Source of the DNA: Collinsella aerofaciens
Lineage (GTDB): Bacteria; Actinomycetota; Coriobacteriia; Coriobacteriales; Coriobacteriaceae
Assembly: GCF_018785265.1 (NCBI RefSeq)
Contig: NZ_WQPK01000015.1
Location: forward strand, 1 to 35,912
Reading direction: 5' to 3'
Length of the DNA stretch: 35,912 nt
Shown: positions 14,694 through 25,617 of the stretch, piece after piece
Position numbering within the stretch: position 1 is the stretch's first letter
Layout: each line of letters opens with the position of its first letter
Notes under the pieces: generated by a model
Seen by the model: the letters and a program-made list of their open reading frames with translations, nothing else
Databases searched by the model: none
What the model was told of the DNA's origin: nothing
Program-made: the position numbers and the translations under genes

Positions 14694-17144
14694 CTAAATC
14701 AGCCTAAAATGCTCGAGCGCCGCAACGACACCGTCGTGATCGACGGTGTCGGTCACGTAATCGGCCTTATCCTTGAGATAGTCTGGTGCGTTGCCCATGG
14801 CGATACCGACATCGACGGCGTTCATCAGCGAGATGTCATTGCTGGCGTCGCCAATGCCGTATACGGTTCCGTGGTGGGGATCGAGGGCGTCGAGTACAGA
14901 CTGGATGCCCCCGCGCTTCGTGCATTCGCGGGGCGAGATTTCGGTTACCTCGAGTTCGAGCTCGTTAAAGCACAGCAGCGGCTCAAGTGTCTTATCTTGA
15001 GCGATGTGGTTGGCGAGCGATGTAGACATCAAGATCTTGTAGACACTGTAATGTTGCAGCTGCGTGACTGCGTCGCCCAGGGTGCGCGCGTATCCGGGGG
15101 CATCGGGGGCATCGGCACTCATGCGCACGACGCCGTTGAGGCCCTCAAAGCGGATGACCTCGCCCGATTGCTCAAGATAGGGGGCAAGATGCTGCAGCAT
15201 GCTGGGTGTCATCGACAGATCGCGAATTGCGTGTCCGTCGATCTCGGCGTAACCGCCCGCAAGACAGACGATGCCGGTCCAGGGCAGCTCAAGAAGTTTG
15301 GGGTGGATGCAGCTGAGGGTGCGCCCTGTGCAGATGAAGGCCATGTTGCCGTTGGCGACAAACTCGCGGATTGCCTGCGAAACCGCCTCGTTGGGATAGG
15401 GGGAGAGGTCCCGCTCGTCTTCGGGAAGGTCTTGGGCGAGCCTGGGGTCTTGCCAGGCGAGCGTTCCGTCGATATCGAAGAAGCAAATATCGCCGCGCTT
15501 ATGGGCTGCGCTGGCGGCAGGGGAGGCCGAGGTGGTGGGCACAAATTCCGGCTCGAGGCCCATGATCTGGTCAAAATGCTCTTTAACGCGGGGAACGGAG
15601 ATGCCGATGATCACCTGGGCGGTCTTGCCCGTAATGATGAGGCCCTTGGCGCCCACCGCGACAAACGACGCGTTATCTGCAACGATGGAAGGGTCTGCGA
15701 CCTCGACGCGCAGGCGCGTGGCACAGTTGGTTGCGCCCACAATATTGCCAACACCACCTAAAAGCTGAATTACCCGCTCAGCGAGGATGTGATCTTGATC
15801 GGATCGACTATTGACCTCGTCATTGGGAGATTGCTCTTTGGCAAAGCCGCTTTCCGTTAAACGATCGATTGCCGCGCGATTGGCGACATGATCCTCGCGG
15901 CCCGGCGTCTTAAGGTCATAGATCAAGATGAGTGCTCGAAAACTAACAAAAAAGATGAGGCTAAAGGCAAGGCCGATACCGAGCGCCAAAAGATAGGCGC
16001 CGGCATGCGTGCGCATGAGCGGAATAAAGTTGAAGGCTGCCATCTCCATGAGGCCGCCCGAGAAGATGCCGACGATGCCAAAGAGATTCATGGTTGTGGC
16101 AAGGCAAGACGATAAGACGGCGTAGAGAAAAAAGAGCCCGGGGTGGGTGAACATAAAGAGAAACTCGAGTGGCTCGGTAACGCCGCAAACCACCGAGGCG
16201 ATGATGGCGGGAACAAGGATGACCCTGAGGCCGGCGCGGCGTTCTGGTTTTGCGGTGGAGTAGAACGCAGCCGCGATGGCAGGAAGGCCAAAGAGCTTGA
16301 CCCAGCCGGTGGCGGTAAAACCGGCCCACGGCGCAAGTTCATTAAGGGGGCGCGTGCTATGGGAGAGGATAGGGAGCAAGCTGCTCCACGTGGCGTAGAT
16401 GCCGTCGTTAATGACCAGGCTGTCGTAGTAGATCGGCATGTAGAGCAGGTGGTGCAGCCCCATGGGCTCGAGCGCTCGCTCCAAAAACACAAAGATGCCC
16501 ACGCCAAAGGGGCCGACGCTCGTAAGTGCATGGCGCAGCGTTTCGGTCATTGCGTATACGGAGGGCACGATGGCGGCCGAGATAGCGGCAAGGGCAAACA
16601 CGGCAAAAAAGCTGATGAGGTAGACCAGCGATGAGCCCGAGAAGGTGCCGAGCCAATCGGGAACCTTGGCATCGTAGAAGCGGTCATGGATGGCGACGAC
16701 GGTTGCCGATACCGCTAGCGGGCCGATAATGCCGGTGTCGAGCGTCTTAATGCCGTCGATGATGGTGATGCCACTAGCGGAGGTCAAAGACGACGGGTAC
16801 TTAAGTCCAAGGTTGTCTCCGCTCAGCTTGATGATCTCGCTCAAAAAGAAGCAATAGGCAAAATAGGCCACGAGTGCCTCGAGGCAGCAACGTGCCGGCT
16901 GCTTTTGGGCAAGGCCGATGGGCAGCGCTACGGCAAAAAGGAGCGGAAGGCGCTTAAAGACCGTCCACGAGCCACGCTGGATGATAGCCCAGAAAACGTA
17001 CCAAGGGGTTCCGTATACGGCGAGATCGCCGACGATATCCGCAGACGTTGCGAGGGCGGAGATGCCGACCATAAGGCCTGATATAGAAAAAAGCATGGCG
17101 GGCGCGAACATTGCCCCGCCAAAGCGTTGGATTTTTTGCAGCAT
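14694..17144 (-). CDS. PTS permease EIIC-EIIB fused to a HAD (Cof-type) phosphatase
   Basis: An 816-residue protein with three parts. Residues 1 to about 410 are a glucose/alpha-glucoside-type EIIC membrane domain (EPMGLHHLLY, TEPLEFLFMF) with about ten hydrophobic segments. Residues about 446-520 are EIIB, whose phosphorylated cysteine is C474 in GATNCATRLRV. Residues about 550-816 are a HAD hydrolase of the Cof family with DIDGT (D557, D559), CTGRT and GIGDASND motifs. It would import and phosphorylate a sugar, and could dephosphorylate a sugar phosphate in the same polypeptide. Its neighbour, divergently transcribed, is a TreR-like regulator, pointing to trehalose or another alpha-glucoside, though the C-B domain order is more like MalX than TreB. 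EIIA is not encoded here. The reading frame is continuous across both joints. Confidence 0.88.
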   Translation of the reverse strand: MLQKIQRFGGAMFAPAMLFSISGLMVGISALATSADIVGDLAVYGTPWYVFWAIIQRGSWTVFKRLPLLFAVALPIGLAQKQPARCCLEALVAYFAYCFFLSEIIKLSGDNLGLKYPSSLTSASGITIIDGIKTLDTGIIGPLAVSATVVAIHDRFYDAKVPDWLGTFSGSSLVYLISFFAVFALAAISAAIVPSVYAMTETLRHALTSVGPFGVGIFVFLERALEPMGLHHLLYMPIYYDSLVINDGIYATWSSLLPILSHSTRPLNELAPWAGFTATGWVKLFGLPAIAAAFYSTAKPERRAGLRVILVPAIIASVVCGVTEPLEFLFMFTHPGLFFLYAVLSSCLATTMNLFGIVGIFSGGLMEMAAFNFIPLMRTHAGAYLLALGIGLAFSLIFFVSFRALILIYDLKTPGREDHVANRAAIDRLTESGFAKEQSPNDEVNSRSDQDHILAERVIQLLGGVGNIVGATNCATRLRVEVADPSIVADNASFVAVGAKGLIITGKTAQVIIGISVPRVKEHFDQIMGLEPEFVPTTSASPAASAAHKRGDICFFDIDGTLAWQDPRLAQDLPEDERDLSPYPNEAVSQAIREFVANGNMAFICTGRTLSCIHPKLLELPWTGIVCLAGGYAEIDGHAIRDLSMTPSMLQHLAPYLEQSGEVIRFEGLNGVVRMSADAPDAPGYARTLGDAVTQLQHYSVYKILMSTSLANHIAQDKTLEPLLCFNELELEVTEISPRECTKRGGIQSVLDALDPHHGTVYGIGDASNDISLMNAVDVGIAMGNAPDYLKDKADYVTDTVDHDGVVAALEHFRLI

Positions 17145-17185
17145 GTTCTGCCTTCCGAATATCGAGGCGCGTTGCGCGTGGGGAA

Positions 17186-17197
17186 ACGTTTAAACAA
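17186..17197. promoter_or_regulatory. Putative TreR-type operator at the PTS promoter
   Basis: Contains the palindrome GTTTAAAC (17188-17195). On the minus strand it lies directly downstream of a TACAAT -10-like box (17205-17210 read in reverse), a position where a repressor would block initiation of the PTS-HAD gene. It matches sites at 17308, 18205, 18280 and 27222. Confidence 0.5.
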
Positions 17198-17307
17198 TGG
17201 ATTCATTGTAGAGGACCAGACGATTGTCGTACCGGCAGTTTTGAGCGAAACCGATTTGGGCATGACAGAAACCGTCAACGGTTAAATCCTGTCGCTTTAC
17301 CGATATT

Positions 17308-17319
17308 CGGTTTAAACAA
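17308..17319. promoter_or_regulatory. Putative autoregulatory operator before the TreR-like gene
   Basis: Contains GTTTAAAC (17310-17317), overlapping the place where a -35 box would sit relative to TATCGT (17333-17338). This fits repression of the regulator gene by its own product. Confidence 0.5.
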
Positions 17320-17373
17320 CTTTAAGAAATGCTATCGTGCCTAGCCGGAAATGAATAATGTAGAGGTGAAACA

Positions 17374-18093
17374 ATGCCAAAAGCGATATACGAAGGAATC
17401 TACCGAGAAATACGCTCGCGCATCATTAATGGGACCTATGCGTTTCAGGAGATGCTGCCAACCGAAGCCGAGCTGACCGCGGAGTTCGGATGCACTCGCA
17501 ATACCGTCCGTCGCGCCTTGGGTATGCTGGCCGACGGGATGTTTGTGCAGCCCATACACGGCAAGGGCGTGCGCGTTATTTGGCTTAAGGGCGAAACCGA
17601 CATGTTGGGCGCACTCGAAGAGGTTGAGTCGTTTGGCGAGTTTGCAAAGCGCAACAATGCCGTTGCATCGACGGACGTTAAGTCTTTCGAACATCTGGTT
17701 TGCACCGAGCAACTCTCTCGTCACCTGGGCTTTAAGGTGGGCGAGGAGCTGATTCGCGTAGTGCGTGTCCGAAGCCTCAACGGCAACGCGCGCCAAGTGG
17801 ACCATGGCTATTTTTTGGCGTCGATCGCCAAGGGCCTGACCCCCGAGATCGCGGCAGATTCTATTTACGGCTATCTGGAGCACAAGCGCGGTGTCAAAGT
17901 GATGGCGAGCCGTCGTACGGTGAGTGTCGAGCTCGCCAACGATGAGGACTGCAGCTATCTTGACCTCGGCAAATACAACTGCGTTGCCGTCATGGAGAGC
18001 CAGTCGTACACCTCGGATGGCATCTTGTTTGAGGTGACGCACACTCGCACACACCCCGAGATCTTCCACTACCGCGTCAACTCCAAGCGATAG
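17374..18093 (+). CDS. GntR-family transcriptional regulator, TreR-like
   Basis: A 239-residue regulator with an N-terminal GntR winged helix (residues about 5-72: ILPTEAEL-like spacing, FGCTRNTVRRALGMLADGMF) and a C-terminal UTRA effector domain (about 90-235). SIYGYLEHKRG and the LANDEDCSYLDLGKY segment resemble trehalose repressor TreR, which responds to trehalose-6-phosphate. GAGGTG precedes the ATG. It is divergent from the PTS-HAD gene, with GTTTAAAC sites in the 229-bp interval. TreR of Bacillus binds TTGTATATACAA, close to the sites seen here. I infer control of the PTS gene, of itself and possibly of the maltodextrin genes. The effector is unproven. Confidence 0.85.
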   Translation: MPKAIYEGIYREIRSRIINGTYAFQEMLPTEAELTAEFGCTRNTVRRALGMLADGMFVQPIHGKGVRVIWLKGETDMLGALEEVESFGEFAKRNNAVASTDVKSFEHLVCTEQLSRHLGFKVGEELIRVVRVRSLNGNARQVDHGYFLASIAKGLTPEIAADSIYGYLEHKRGVKVMASRRTVSVELANDEDCSYLDLGKYNCVAVMESQSYTSDGILFEVTHTRTHPEIFHYRVNSKR

Positions 18094-18134
18094 CCGGCCA
18101 GCTCGCAGCCTGACGAGACTCATGTCCTCAAAGC

Positions 18135-18183
18135 GAAAACGCCCGGTCAAACCGACGATGCATCGGTTTGACCGGGCGTTTTC
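18135..18183. terminator. 21-bp perfect hairpin terminator after the GntR gene
   Basis: Bases 18135-18155 pair perfectly with 18163-18183 across a 7-nt loop. The stem ends in AAAA/TTTT, so T-runs are available on both strands. Confidence 0.8.
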
Positions 18184-18204
18184 TCTGCATTCGATAACAA
18201 ATAA

Positions 18205-18216
18205 TTGTTTATACAA
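18205..18216. promoter_or_regulatory. Putative operator upstream of the binding-protein gene (distal)
   Basis: TTGTTTATACAA, one base from the TreR operator core TTGTATATACAA known in Bacillus. It is about 190 bp before the binding-protein start. Confidence 0.5.
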
Positions 18217-18279
18217 AACTTGTCAAGTATCAAGTTGAAATTACCGTTCACCGAAGTTTTTCTACCGCTCTAGTAATAC

Positions 18280-18291
18280 TTGTTCAAACAA
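18280..18291. promoter_or_regulatory. Putative operator upstream of the binding-protein gene (proximal)
   Basis: TTGTTCAAACAA, a near-perfect palindrome directly after a TAATAC -10-like hexamer at 18274-18279. With the site at 18205 it would give paired sites 75 bp apart. Confidence 0.5.
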
Positions 18292-18399
18292 CTAGCCAAA
18301 TAGCGTATCGTTCAAATCAGCAAAAGGGGCAAAGTCCCCGAGCCAATCTCCGAAGGCGGCGGCAAAGGGTGCCGCCACGGTGTGAAAGGGTGGATTGTA

Positions 18400-19716
18400 A
18401 TGAAGAACGAAATGAGCAGAAGGCAGTTCCTGGGCTTTGCTGGTTCCGCGGCTGCAGTTCTTGGTCTGGGTCTCGTGGGCTGCGGTGGCTCCGCCGGCTC
18501 CGGCTCCTCTGCTTCTGGTGACGCTGCCGAGGTCTACTTCCTCCAATTCAAGCCTGAGGTCGACAAGGAGTGGAAGGAGATCGCCAAGGCGTACAAGGAG
18601 GAGAAGGGCGTCGAGGTCAAGATCGTGACCGCCGCCTCCAACACCTACGAGGAGAAGCTCAAGTCCGAGATGTCCAAGAGCTCCGCTCCGACCCTGTTCC
18701 AGGTCAACGGCCCCACCGGTCTTAAGAACTGGAAGGATTACTGCGCCGACCTGTCCGATACCAAGCTCCGCGGTGAGCTCATTGACGACTCCCTGGCTCT
18801 GCAGTCCGACGGCAAGGATGTGTGCATCGACTGGGTTCAGGAGAGCTTCGGCATTATTTACAACAAGCAGCTGCTCGAGAAGGCTGGCTACAAGGCCGAG
18901 GACATCAACTCCTTCGACAAGCTGAAGGCTTGTGCCGACGACATCCAGGCCCGCAAGGACGAGCTTGGTGTCGAGGGTGCCTTCACTTCCGCCGGCATGG
19001 ACGACTCCTCCAGCTGGCGCTACACCACCCACCTTGCCAACATGCCGCTCTACTACGAGTTTGAGAAGGAGCACAACCAGGAGGACGACGAGATCAAGGG
19101 TGAGTTCCTCGACAACTACAAGCAGATCTTCGACCTGTACATCACCGACTCTACCTGCGATCCTTCGCAGCTTGCTTCCAAGACCGGCGACGACGCCACC
19201 AACGAGTTCGCAACCGGCAAGGCCGTCTTCTACCAGAACGGCTCTTGGGCCTACTCTGACCTCGTCAAGGCCGGCATGACCGACGATCAGATTGGCATGA
19301 TGCCCATCTACATCGGTGTTGACGGCGAGGAGAACCAGGGCCTGTGCTCCGGCGGCGAGAACTATTGGTGCGTCAGTTCCCAGGCTTCCGAGGATGCCCA
19401 GAAGGCCACCGAGGACTTCATGTATTGGTGCGTCACCGCTGACACCCCGACCAGCATCATCGCCGACAAGATGGGTCTGACCGCTCCGTTCAAGAGCGCC
19501 AAGGAGACCACCAACGTCTTCTCGCAGCAGGCCGTTGCCATGGCCAAGGACGGCAAGAAGACCGTCGCTTGGGACTTCGTCTACATTCCCTCCGAGGAGT
19601 GGAAGAAGAACCTCAAGCAGGCTCTGATTGCCTACGCTGCCGATAACAGCAAGTGGGACGGCGTCAAGAACGCCTTCGTCGATGGCTGGAAGACCGAGAA
19701 GGCTGCTTCCGAGTAA
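18400..19716 (+). CDS. Sugar ABC transporter substrate-binding lipoprotein (maltodextrin type)
   Basis: Extracytoplasmic solute-binding protein of the MalE class. The N-terminus has a twin-arginine-like signal (SRRQFLGF, residues 6-13) and a lipobox LVGC with the lipidated cysteine at C28. A Gly/Ser linker follows, then the binding fold (about 45-438). I start at ATG 18400, with AAAGGGTGG just upstream; an earlier in-frame GTG would place charged residues before the signal. The strong C-ending codon bias suggests high expression. The next genes encode the permeases and ATPase. A malto-oligosaccharide substrate is inferred from the nearby malQ and glgP and the shared operators. Confidence 0.88.
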   Translation: MKNEMSRRQFLGFAGSAAAVLGLGLVGCGGSAGSGSSASGDAAEVYFLQFKPEVDKEWKEIAKAYKEEKGVEVKIVTAASNTYEEKLKSEMSKSSAPTLFQVNGPTGLKNWKDYCADLSDTKLRGELIDDSLALQSDGKDVCIDWVQESFGIIYNKQLLEKAGYKAEDINSFDKLKACADDIQARKDELGVEGAFTSAGMDDSSSWRYTTHLANMPLYYEFEKEHNQEDDEIKGEFLDNYKQIFDLYITDSTCDPSQLASKTGDDATNEFATGKAVFYQNGSWAYSDLVKAGMTDDQIGMMPIYIGVDGEENQGLCSGGENYWCVSSQASEDAQKATEDFMYWCVTADTPTSIIADKMGLTAPFKSAKETTNVFSQQAVAMAKDGKKTVAWDFVYIPSEEWKKNLKQALIAYAADNSKWDGVKNAFVDGWKTEKAASE

Positions 19717-19747
19717 GCAGTTGCTGCCCAAGCTATCTGATTAGCGA

Positions 19748-19783
19748 CAGGGGGCGGGCAGACGTAGGTTTGCCCGCCCCCTG
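19748..19783 (+). other. Intercistronic hairpin between binding protein and permease
   Basis: A perfect 13-bp GC-rich stem (19748-19760 with 19771-19783) with a 10-nt loop and no T-tract. In sugar ABC operons such hairpins usually protect the 3' end of the binding-protein message, giving more binding protein than permease. Confidence 0.7.
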
Positions 19784-19803
19784 CATATTGAAAGGACCCT
19801 TTT

Positions 19804-20658
19804 ATGGGCAAAGCACTCAAGCGCTGGTGGCCGCTCTTTATGCTGCCCACGTGCCTGGCGTTTATGATCGGGTTCGTGATTCCCTTTATCCAGGGCTTCT
19901 ATCTCTCGTTCTGCCAGTTTATTACCATTAACAACGCGCACTTTGTCGGTATCGAGAACTACGTGCGCGCATTGTCCGATTCGCAGTTTGCCACGTCGTT
20001 CTTCTTTACGGTGGCGTTTGCCTTCCTGTCGACGGTGCTCATCAACGTGATTGCCCTCGCCATCGCGCAGGCGCTCACCCGCAAGGCGCTCAAGGGCACT
20101 AACATCTTCCGTACGATCTTCTTTATGCCGAACCTGATCGGCGGCATCGTGCTGGGCTACATCTGGCAGATCTTGATCAACTGCCTGCTCTCCAACATCG
20201 GCGCCCAGCTCATCGCCCTTAACTCTGCTGCTGGCTTCTGGGGCCTTATCATCCTGACCCTGTGGCAGCAGGTCGGCTACATGATGATCATCTACATCGC
20301 TGGTCTGCAGTCCATTCCGTCCGACTACATCGAGGCCGCCAAGGTCGACGGTGCCACGGCATGGCAGACGTTTTGGAAGGTTAAGGTCCCTAACCTGATG
20401 CCGACCATCACCATCTGCCTGTTCCTGTCCATCACCAACGGCTTTAAGCTGTTCGACCAGAACCTCGCCCTTACCGGCGGCGCCCCCGCGCACTCCACCG
20501 AGATGCTCGCCCTGAACATCTACAACACGTTCTATTCGCGTGCCGGTATTGCATGGCAGGGCATCGGTCAGGCCAAGGCGGTTATCTTCTGCATCCTGGT
20601 TGTTGCTATTTCCATGATCCAGCTTAAGGCCACGAGGTCCAAGGAGGTGCAGCAGTAA
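19804..20658 (+). CDS. Sugar ABC transporter permease (MalF type)
   Basis: A 284-residue inner-membrane permease with six predicted membrane spans. The cytoplasmic coupling loop EAAKVDGATAWQTFWKVKVPNLMP is the EAA motif that docks with the ATPase. An AAAGGA site precedes the ATG. It lacks the large periplasmic insertion of E. coli MalF, as is usual for Gram-positive homologues. Its stop overlaps the start of the next permease by one base, so the two are made in equal amounts and form the heterodimeric channel. Confidence 0.9.
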   Translation: MGKALKRWWPLFMLPTCLAFMIGFVIPFIQGFYLSFCQFITINNAHFVGIENYVRALSDSQFATSFFFTVAFAFLSTVLINVIALAIAQALTRKALKGTNIFRTIFFMPNLIGGIVLGYIWQILINCLLSNIGAQLIALNSAAGFWGLIILTLWQQVGYMMIIYIAGLQSIPSDYIEAAKVDGATAWQTFWKVKVPNLMPTITICLFLSITNGFKLFDQNLALTGGAPAHSTEMLALNIYNTFYSRAGIAWQGIGQAKAVIFCILVVAISMIQLKATRSKEVQQ

Positions 20659-21497
20659 TGAAACGCGATAAGGTTATCAACCGCGCGCTCTCGATTTTCT
20701 TTACGATCCTGTCGCTCGCGTGGATCTACCCCGTGTTTATGATCGCGCTCAATTCCTTTAAGAAAGCGACCGCAATCAGCACCACCACGGCGTTCGATCT
20801 GCTCACGCCCGAGACGTTCAACGGCCTTGCAAACTACGTGCACGCCCTTAACGAGCAGGGCTTTGCCTCGGCGTTTATGTACTCGCTCATTATCACGGTC
20901 ACGTCGGTCGTGCTGATTTTGGTGTGCTGCTCCATGTGCGCTTGGTACGTGGTGCGCGTCAACAACAAGATCTCGAACTTCTTCTATTACCTGTTCGTGT
21001 TCTCGATGGTCGTGCCGTTCCAGATGCTCATGTTCACGCTGTCCAATTTGGCGGACCGCATCGGCTTCAACACGCCGTTCAACATCTGCTTTATCTACCT
21101 TGGCTTTGGCGCGGGCCTGGCGGTCTTTATGTTCGCCGGCTTTGTAAAGAACATCCCGCTCGAGATCGAGGAGGCGGCCATGATCGACGGCTGCAACCCG
21201 GTCCAGGTGTTCTTTAAGATCGTCCTTCCCATCATGAAGCCCACCTATCTTTCGGTCGGCATTCTCGAGACCATGTGGGTCTGGAACGACTACCTGCTGC
21301 CCTACCTTACGCTCGACTCCACCAAGTACAAGACCATTCCTATCTTGATCCAGTACTTCCGCGGTGGCTACGGCCACGTCGAGCTCGGACCCATGATGGC
21401 CTGCATCATGATGGTTGTTATCCCCATCGTCGTCATGTACATCCTCTGCCAGAAGTACATCATCGACGGCGTGGTGGCAGGTGCCGTCAAGGGCTGA
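20658..21497 (+). CDS. Sugar ABC transporter permease (MalG type)
   Basis: The second permease, 279 residues, with about six membrane spans and the EAA loop EEAAMIDGCNPVQVFFKIVLP. It starts in the TAATG junction with the upstream permease, with AAGGAGG 12-18 bases before the start. Together the two permeases form the membrane channel for the sugar captured by the lipoprotein. The sugar itself is inferred from context. Confidence 0.9.
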   Translation: MKRDKVINRALSIFFTILSLAWIYPVFMIALNSFKKATAISTTTAFDLLTPETFNGLANYVHALNEQGFASAFMYSLIITVTSVVLILVCCSMCAWYVVRVNNKISNFFYYLFVFSMVVPFQMLMFTLSNLADRIGFNTPFNICFIYLGFGAGLAVFMFAGFVKNIPLEIEEAAMIDGCNPVQVFFKIVLPIMKPTYLSVGILETMWVWNDYLLPYLTLDSTKYKTIPILIQYFRGGYGHVELGPMMACIMMVVIPIVVMYILCQKYIIDGVVAGAVKG

Positions 21498-21565
21498 TGC
21501 CGTAACTGTTTTGCAAGTTTCTGCGGCGCCCCTCAGCGCGGCGCCGCACATCGAAAGGTAAAGAC

Positions 21566-22765
21566 ATGGCCGAGATCGTTCTCAAACATGTTCAGAAGGT
21601 GTATCCCAACAACGAGTCCAAAAAGAAGGGCTTCTTTGGCAAAAAGAAGAAGACCGAGGAGAAGAAGCACAACCTCAAGGTTACCGAGGACGGCGTGCTC
21701 GCGGTGGAGGACTTTAATCTCACCGTGCATGACCAGGAGTTTGTCGTTCTCGTTGGCCCGTCTGGCTGCGGCAAGTCCACGACGATGCGCATGGTCGCTG
21801 GCCTGGAGGACATCACTTCGGGCGACGTGCTCATCGACGGCAAGCGCGTCAACGACGTGGCGCCCAAGGACCGCGACATTGCCATGGTGTTCCAGAGCTA
21901 TGCTCTGTACCCCAATATGACGGTGTACGAGAACATGGCGTTTACGCTTGAGCTCAAGAAGGTCCCCAAGGACGAGATCGACCGTAAGGTTCGCTCTGCT
22001 GCCGAGATCCTGGGCATTACCGAATACCTCGACCGTAAGCCCAAGGCGCTTTCGGGCGGCCAGCGCCAGCGTGTCGCCATCGGCCGCGCCATCGTGCGTG
22101 ATCCTAAGGTCTTCCTGATGGACGAGCCGCTGTCCAACCTGGACGCCAAGCTGCGTAACCAGATGCGTGCCGAGCTCATCAAGCTACGCCACGAGATCAA
22201 GGGCACGTTCATCTACGTCACCCACGACCAGACCGAGGCCATGACCCTCGGCGATCGCATCGTGGTCATGAAGGACGGCGTCGTACAGCAGATTGCCACC
22301 CCGCAGGAGGTCTTCAACCATCCCGCGAACATCTTCGTCGCCGGCTTTATCGGTGTGCCGCAGATGAACTTCTTCGATGCCCAGCTGGTGCGCTCGGGCA
22401 ACGGCTTCACCGTCAAGACCGAGGATATGAACGTGGCGCTCGCCCCCGAGACCTGCGCTCAGCTTGCTCTCAACTGGGACGGCGGCGACGTGAAGGAGAT
22501 CACGGCCGGCGTGCGTCCCGAGCAGATCCTGCTTGCCGACAAGGGCGAGGAGGGCGCGCTCCAGGGTACCGTCGAGGTGACCGAGCTCATGGGCTCGACC
22601 GAGCATGTCCACGTGACCGCTCCCGACGGCCAGTTTGTCCTGATTATCCCCGTCGTCGACCTCGAGGCCAAGGGCGCGCTCAAGGCTGGCGACACCATCT
22701 GGTTCAAGTTCGAGAAGAACGCGACCCACCTCTTCGATAAGGTCTCTGGCAAGAACCTTATCTAG
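21566..22765 (+). CDS. Sugar ABC transporter ATP-binding protein (MsmX/UgpC type) with lysine-rich insert
   Basis: A 399-residue ATPase. Walker A GPSGCGKST is at residues 64-72, followed by the Q-loop (MVFQSYALYP), the signature ALSGGQRQRV, Walker B VFLMDEPLSNLD and the switch histidine VTHDQTEA. The C-terminal part (about 245-399) is the MalK/UgpC-type OB-fold regulatory domain. Between the first strand (residues 1-14) and the ATP-binding core is a charged insert of about 25 residues (about 15-39), with ten lysines, not normally present in this family. It completes the four-gene importer, and could also energise other sugar importers, as MsmX does in other Gram-positive bacteria. Confidence 0.92.
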   Translation: MAEIVLKHVQKVYPNNESKKKGFFGKKKKTEEKKHNLKVTEDGVLAVEDFNLTVHDQEFVVLVGPSGCGKSTTMRMVAGLEDITSGDVLIDGKRVNDVAPKDRDIAMVFQSYALYPNMTVYENMAFTLELKKVPKDEIDRKVRSAAEILGITEYLDRKPKALSGGQRQRVAIGRAIVRDPKVFLMDEPLSNLDAKLRNQMRAELIKLRHEIKGTFIYVTHDQTEAMTLGDRIVVMKDGVVQQIATPQEVFNHPANIFVAGFIGVPQMNFFDAQLVRSGNGFTVKTEDMNVALAPETCAQLALNWDGGDVKEITAGVRPEQILLADKGEEGALQGTVEVTELMGSTEHVHVTAPDGQFVLIIPVVDLEAKGALKAGDTIWFKFEKNATHLFDKVSGKNLI

Positions 22766-22833
22766 GCCCGGTGCATCCAGGCCCTCCCTTTGGGCGACTG
22801 CGGTATTGCCATCCTTTTGCCGCGGTCACATAT

Positions 22834-22872
22834 AAGGCTCCCCTCCCGTCCACTGGGCGAGAGGGGAGCCTT
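22834..22872 (+). terminator. Intrinsic terminator after the ABC operon
   Basis: AAGGCTCCCCTC (22834-22845) pairs with 22861-22872 (12 bp, 15-nt loop), followed by TCTTTG. Confidence 0.75.
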
Positions 22873-22905
22873 TCTTTGTGTTGGGGCTGTCTGACCGGTC
22901 GTTTG

Positions 22906-23121
22906 TCTCGATCTGTAACGGGTGAGGCTGATTTCGGACGTTAGATGTTACAGATCGAGACGGTTCCGCTGAGCTAACCATTTCATCTAAATCTGTAACA
23001 CCAAAGGTGAATTTCAGCTGCTAGATGTTACAGATCGAGATAAACCCAAGGGGAGGGGCCGGTATGTCTCAATCTGTAACAGCTGGGACCGTTTTTACCG
23101 AGTAGTTGTTACAGATCGAGA
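22906..23121. repeat. Three tandem 55-bp inverted-repeat units
   Basis: Units at 22906-22960, 22986-23040 and 23067-23121 each have 14-nt ends (TCTCGATCTGTAAC and GTTACAGATCGAGA) separated by exactly 27 nt. All three right arms are identical. The left arms vary at one or two bases (TCTAAATC in unit 2, TCTCAATC in unit 3). The 27-nt middles are only partly similar between units 1 and 2 (shared GGTGA, ATTTC and TAGAT) and different in unit 3. Gaps between units are 25 and 26 bp, giving a period of 80-81 bp. They fill the intergenic space between the ABC operon terminator and the glgP 3' end. Confidence 0.92.
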
Positions 23122-23221
23122 TTGTTTGGCCGAGTTGGGTCGCAGGGTAACGTGCGGGCACAAAAAACGGAGCCGTGTTGCCACGACTCCGCTTTCAAGA
23201 GGATGGGTAAGGGAAGCGAAA

Positions 23222-25489
<2,268 letters not shown>

Positions 25490-25535
25490 GTTTTCTCCTG
25501 TGATGGGTTGTTTCATGTCTGCAATTCATAAGAAG

Positions 25536-25569
25536 CCCGCGCGAGGGGATTGGGGTGGCCTCGCGCGGG
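25536..25569. other. GC-rich hairpin between malQ and glgP
   Basis: CCCGCGCGAGG (25536-25546) pairs perfectly with 25559-25569 across 12 nt. On the minus strand only a weak CTTCTT follows, so it may be a partial terminator or an RNA processing and protection site that sets the malQ to glgP ratio. Confidence 0.6.
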
Positions 25570-25617
25570 AAAAGCAAGCGCGTCCGCACGGTGGGGAGGG
25601 GTCGGGCGCGGTAGCTC

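Noticed and set aside
18292-19731. Open frame opposite the substrate-binding protein
   Set aside because: Leu/Val/Gly-rich shadow caused by codon bias of the real gene; it has no start signal.
22906-23121. CRISPR array
   Set aside because: Only three units, each an inverted repeat with partly similar middles, gaps of 25-26 bp that are not framed by identical direct repeats of usual size, and no cas genes.
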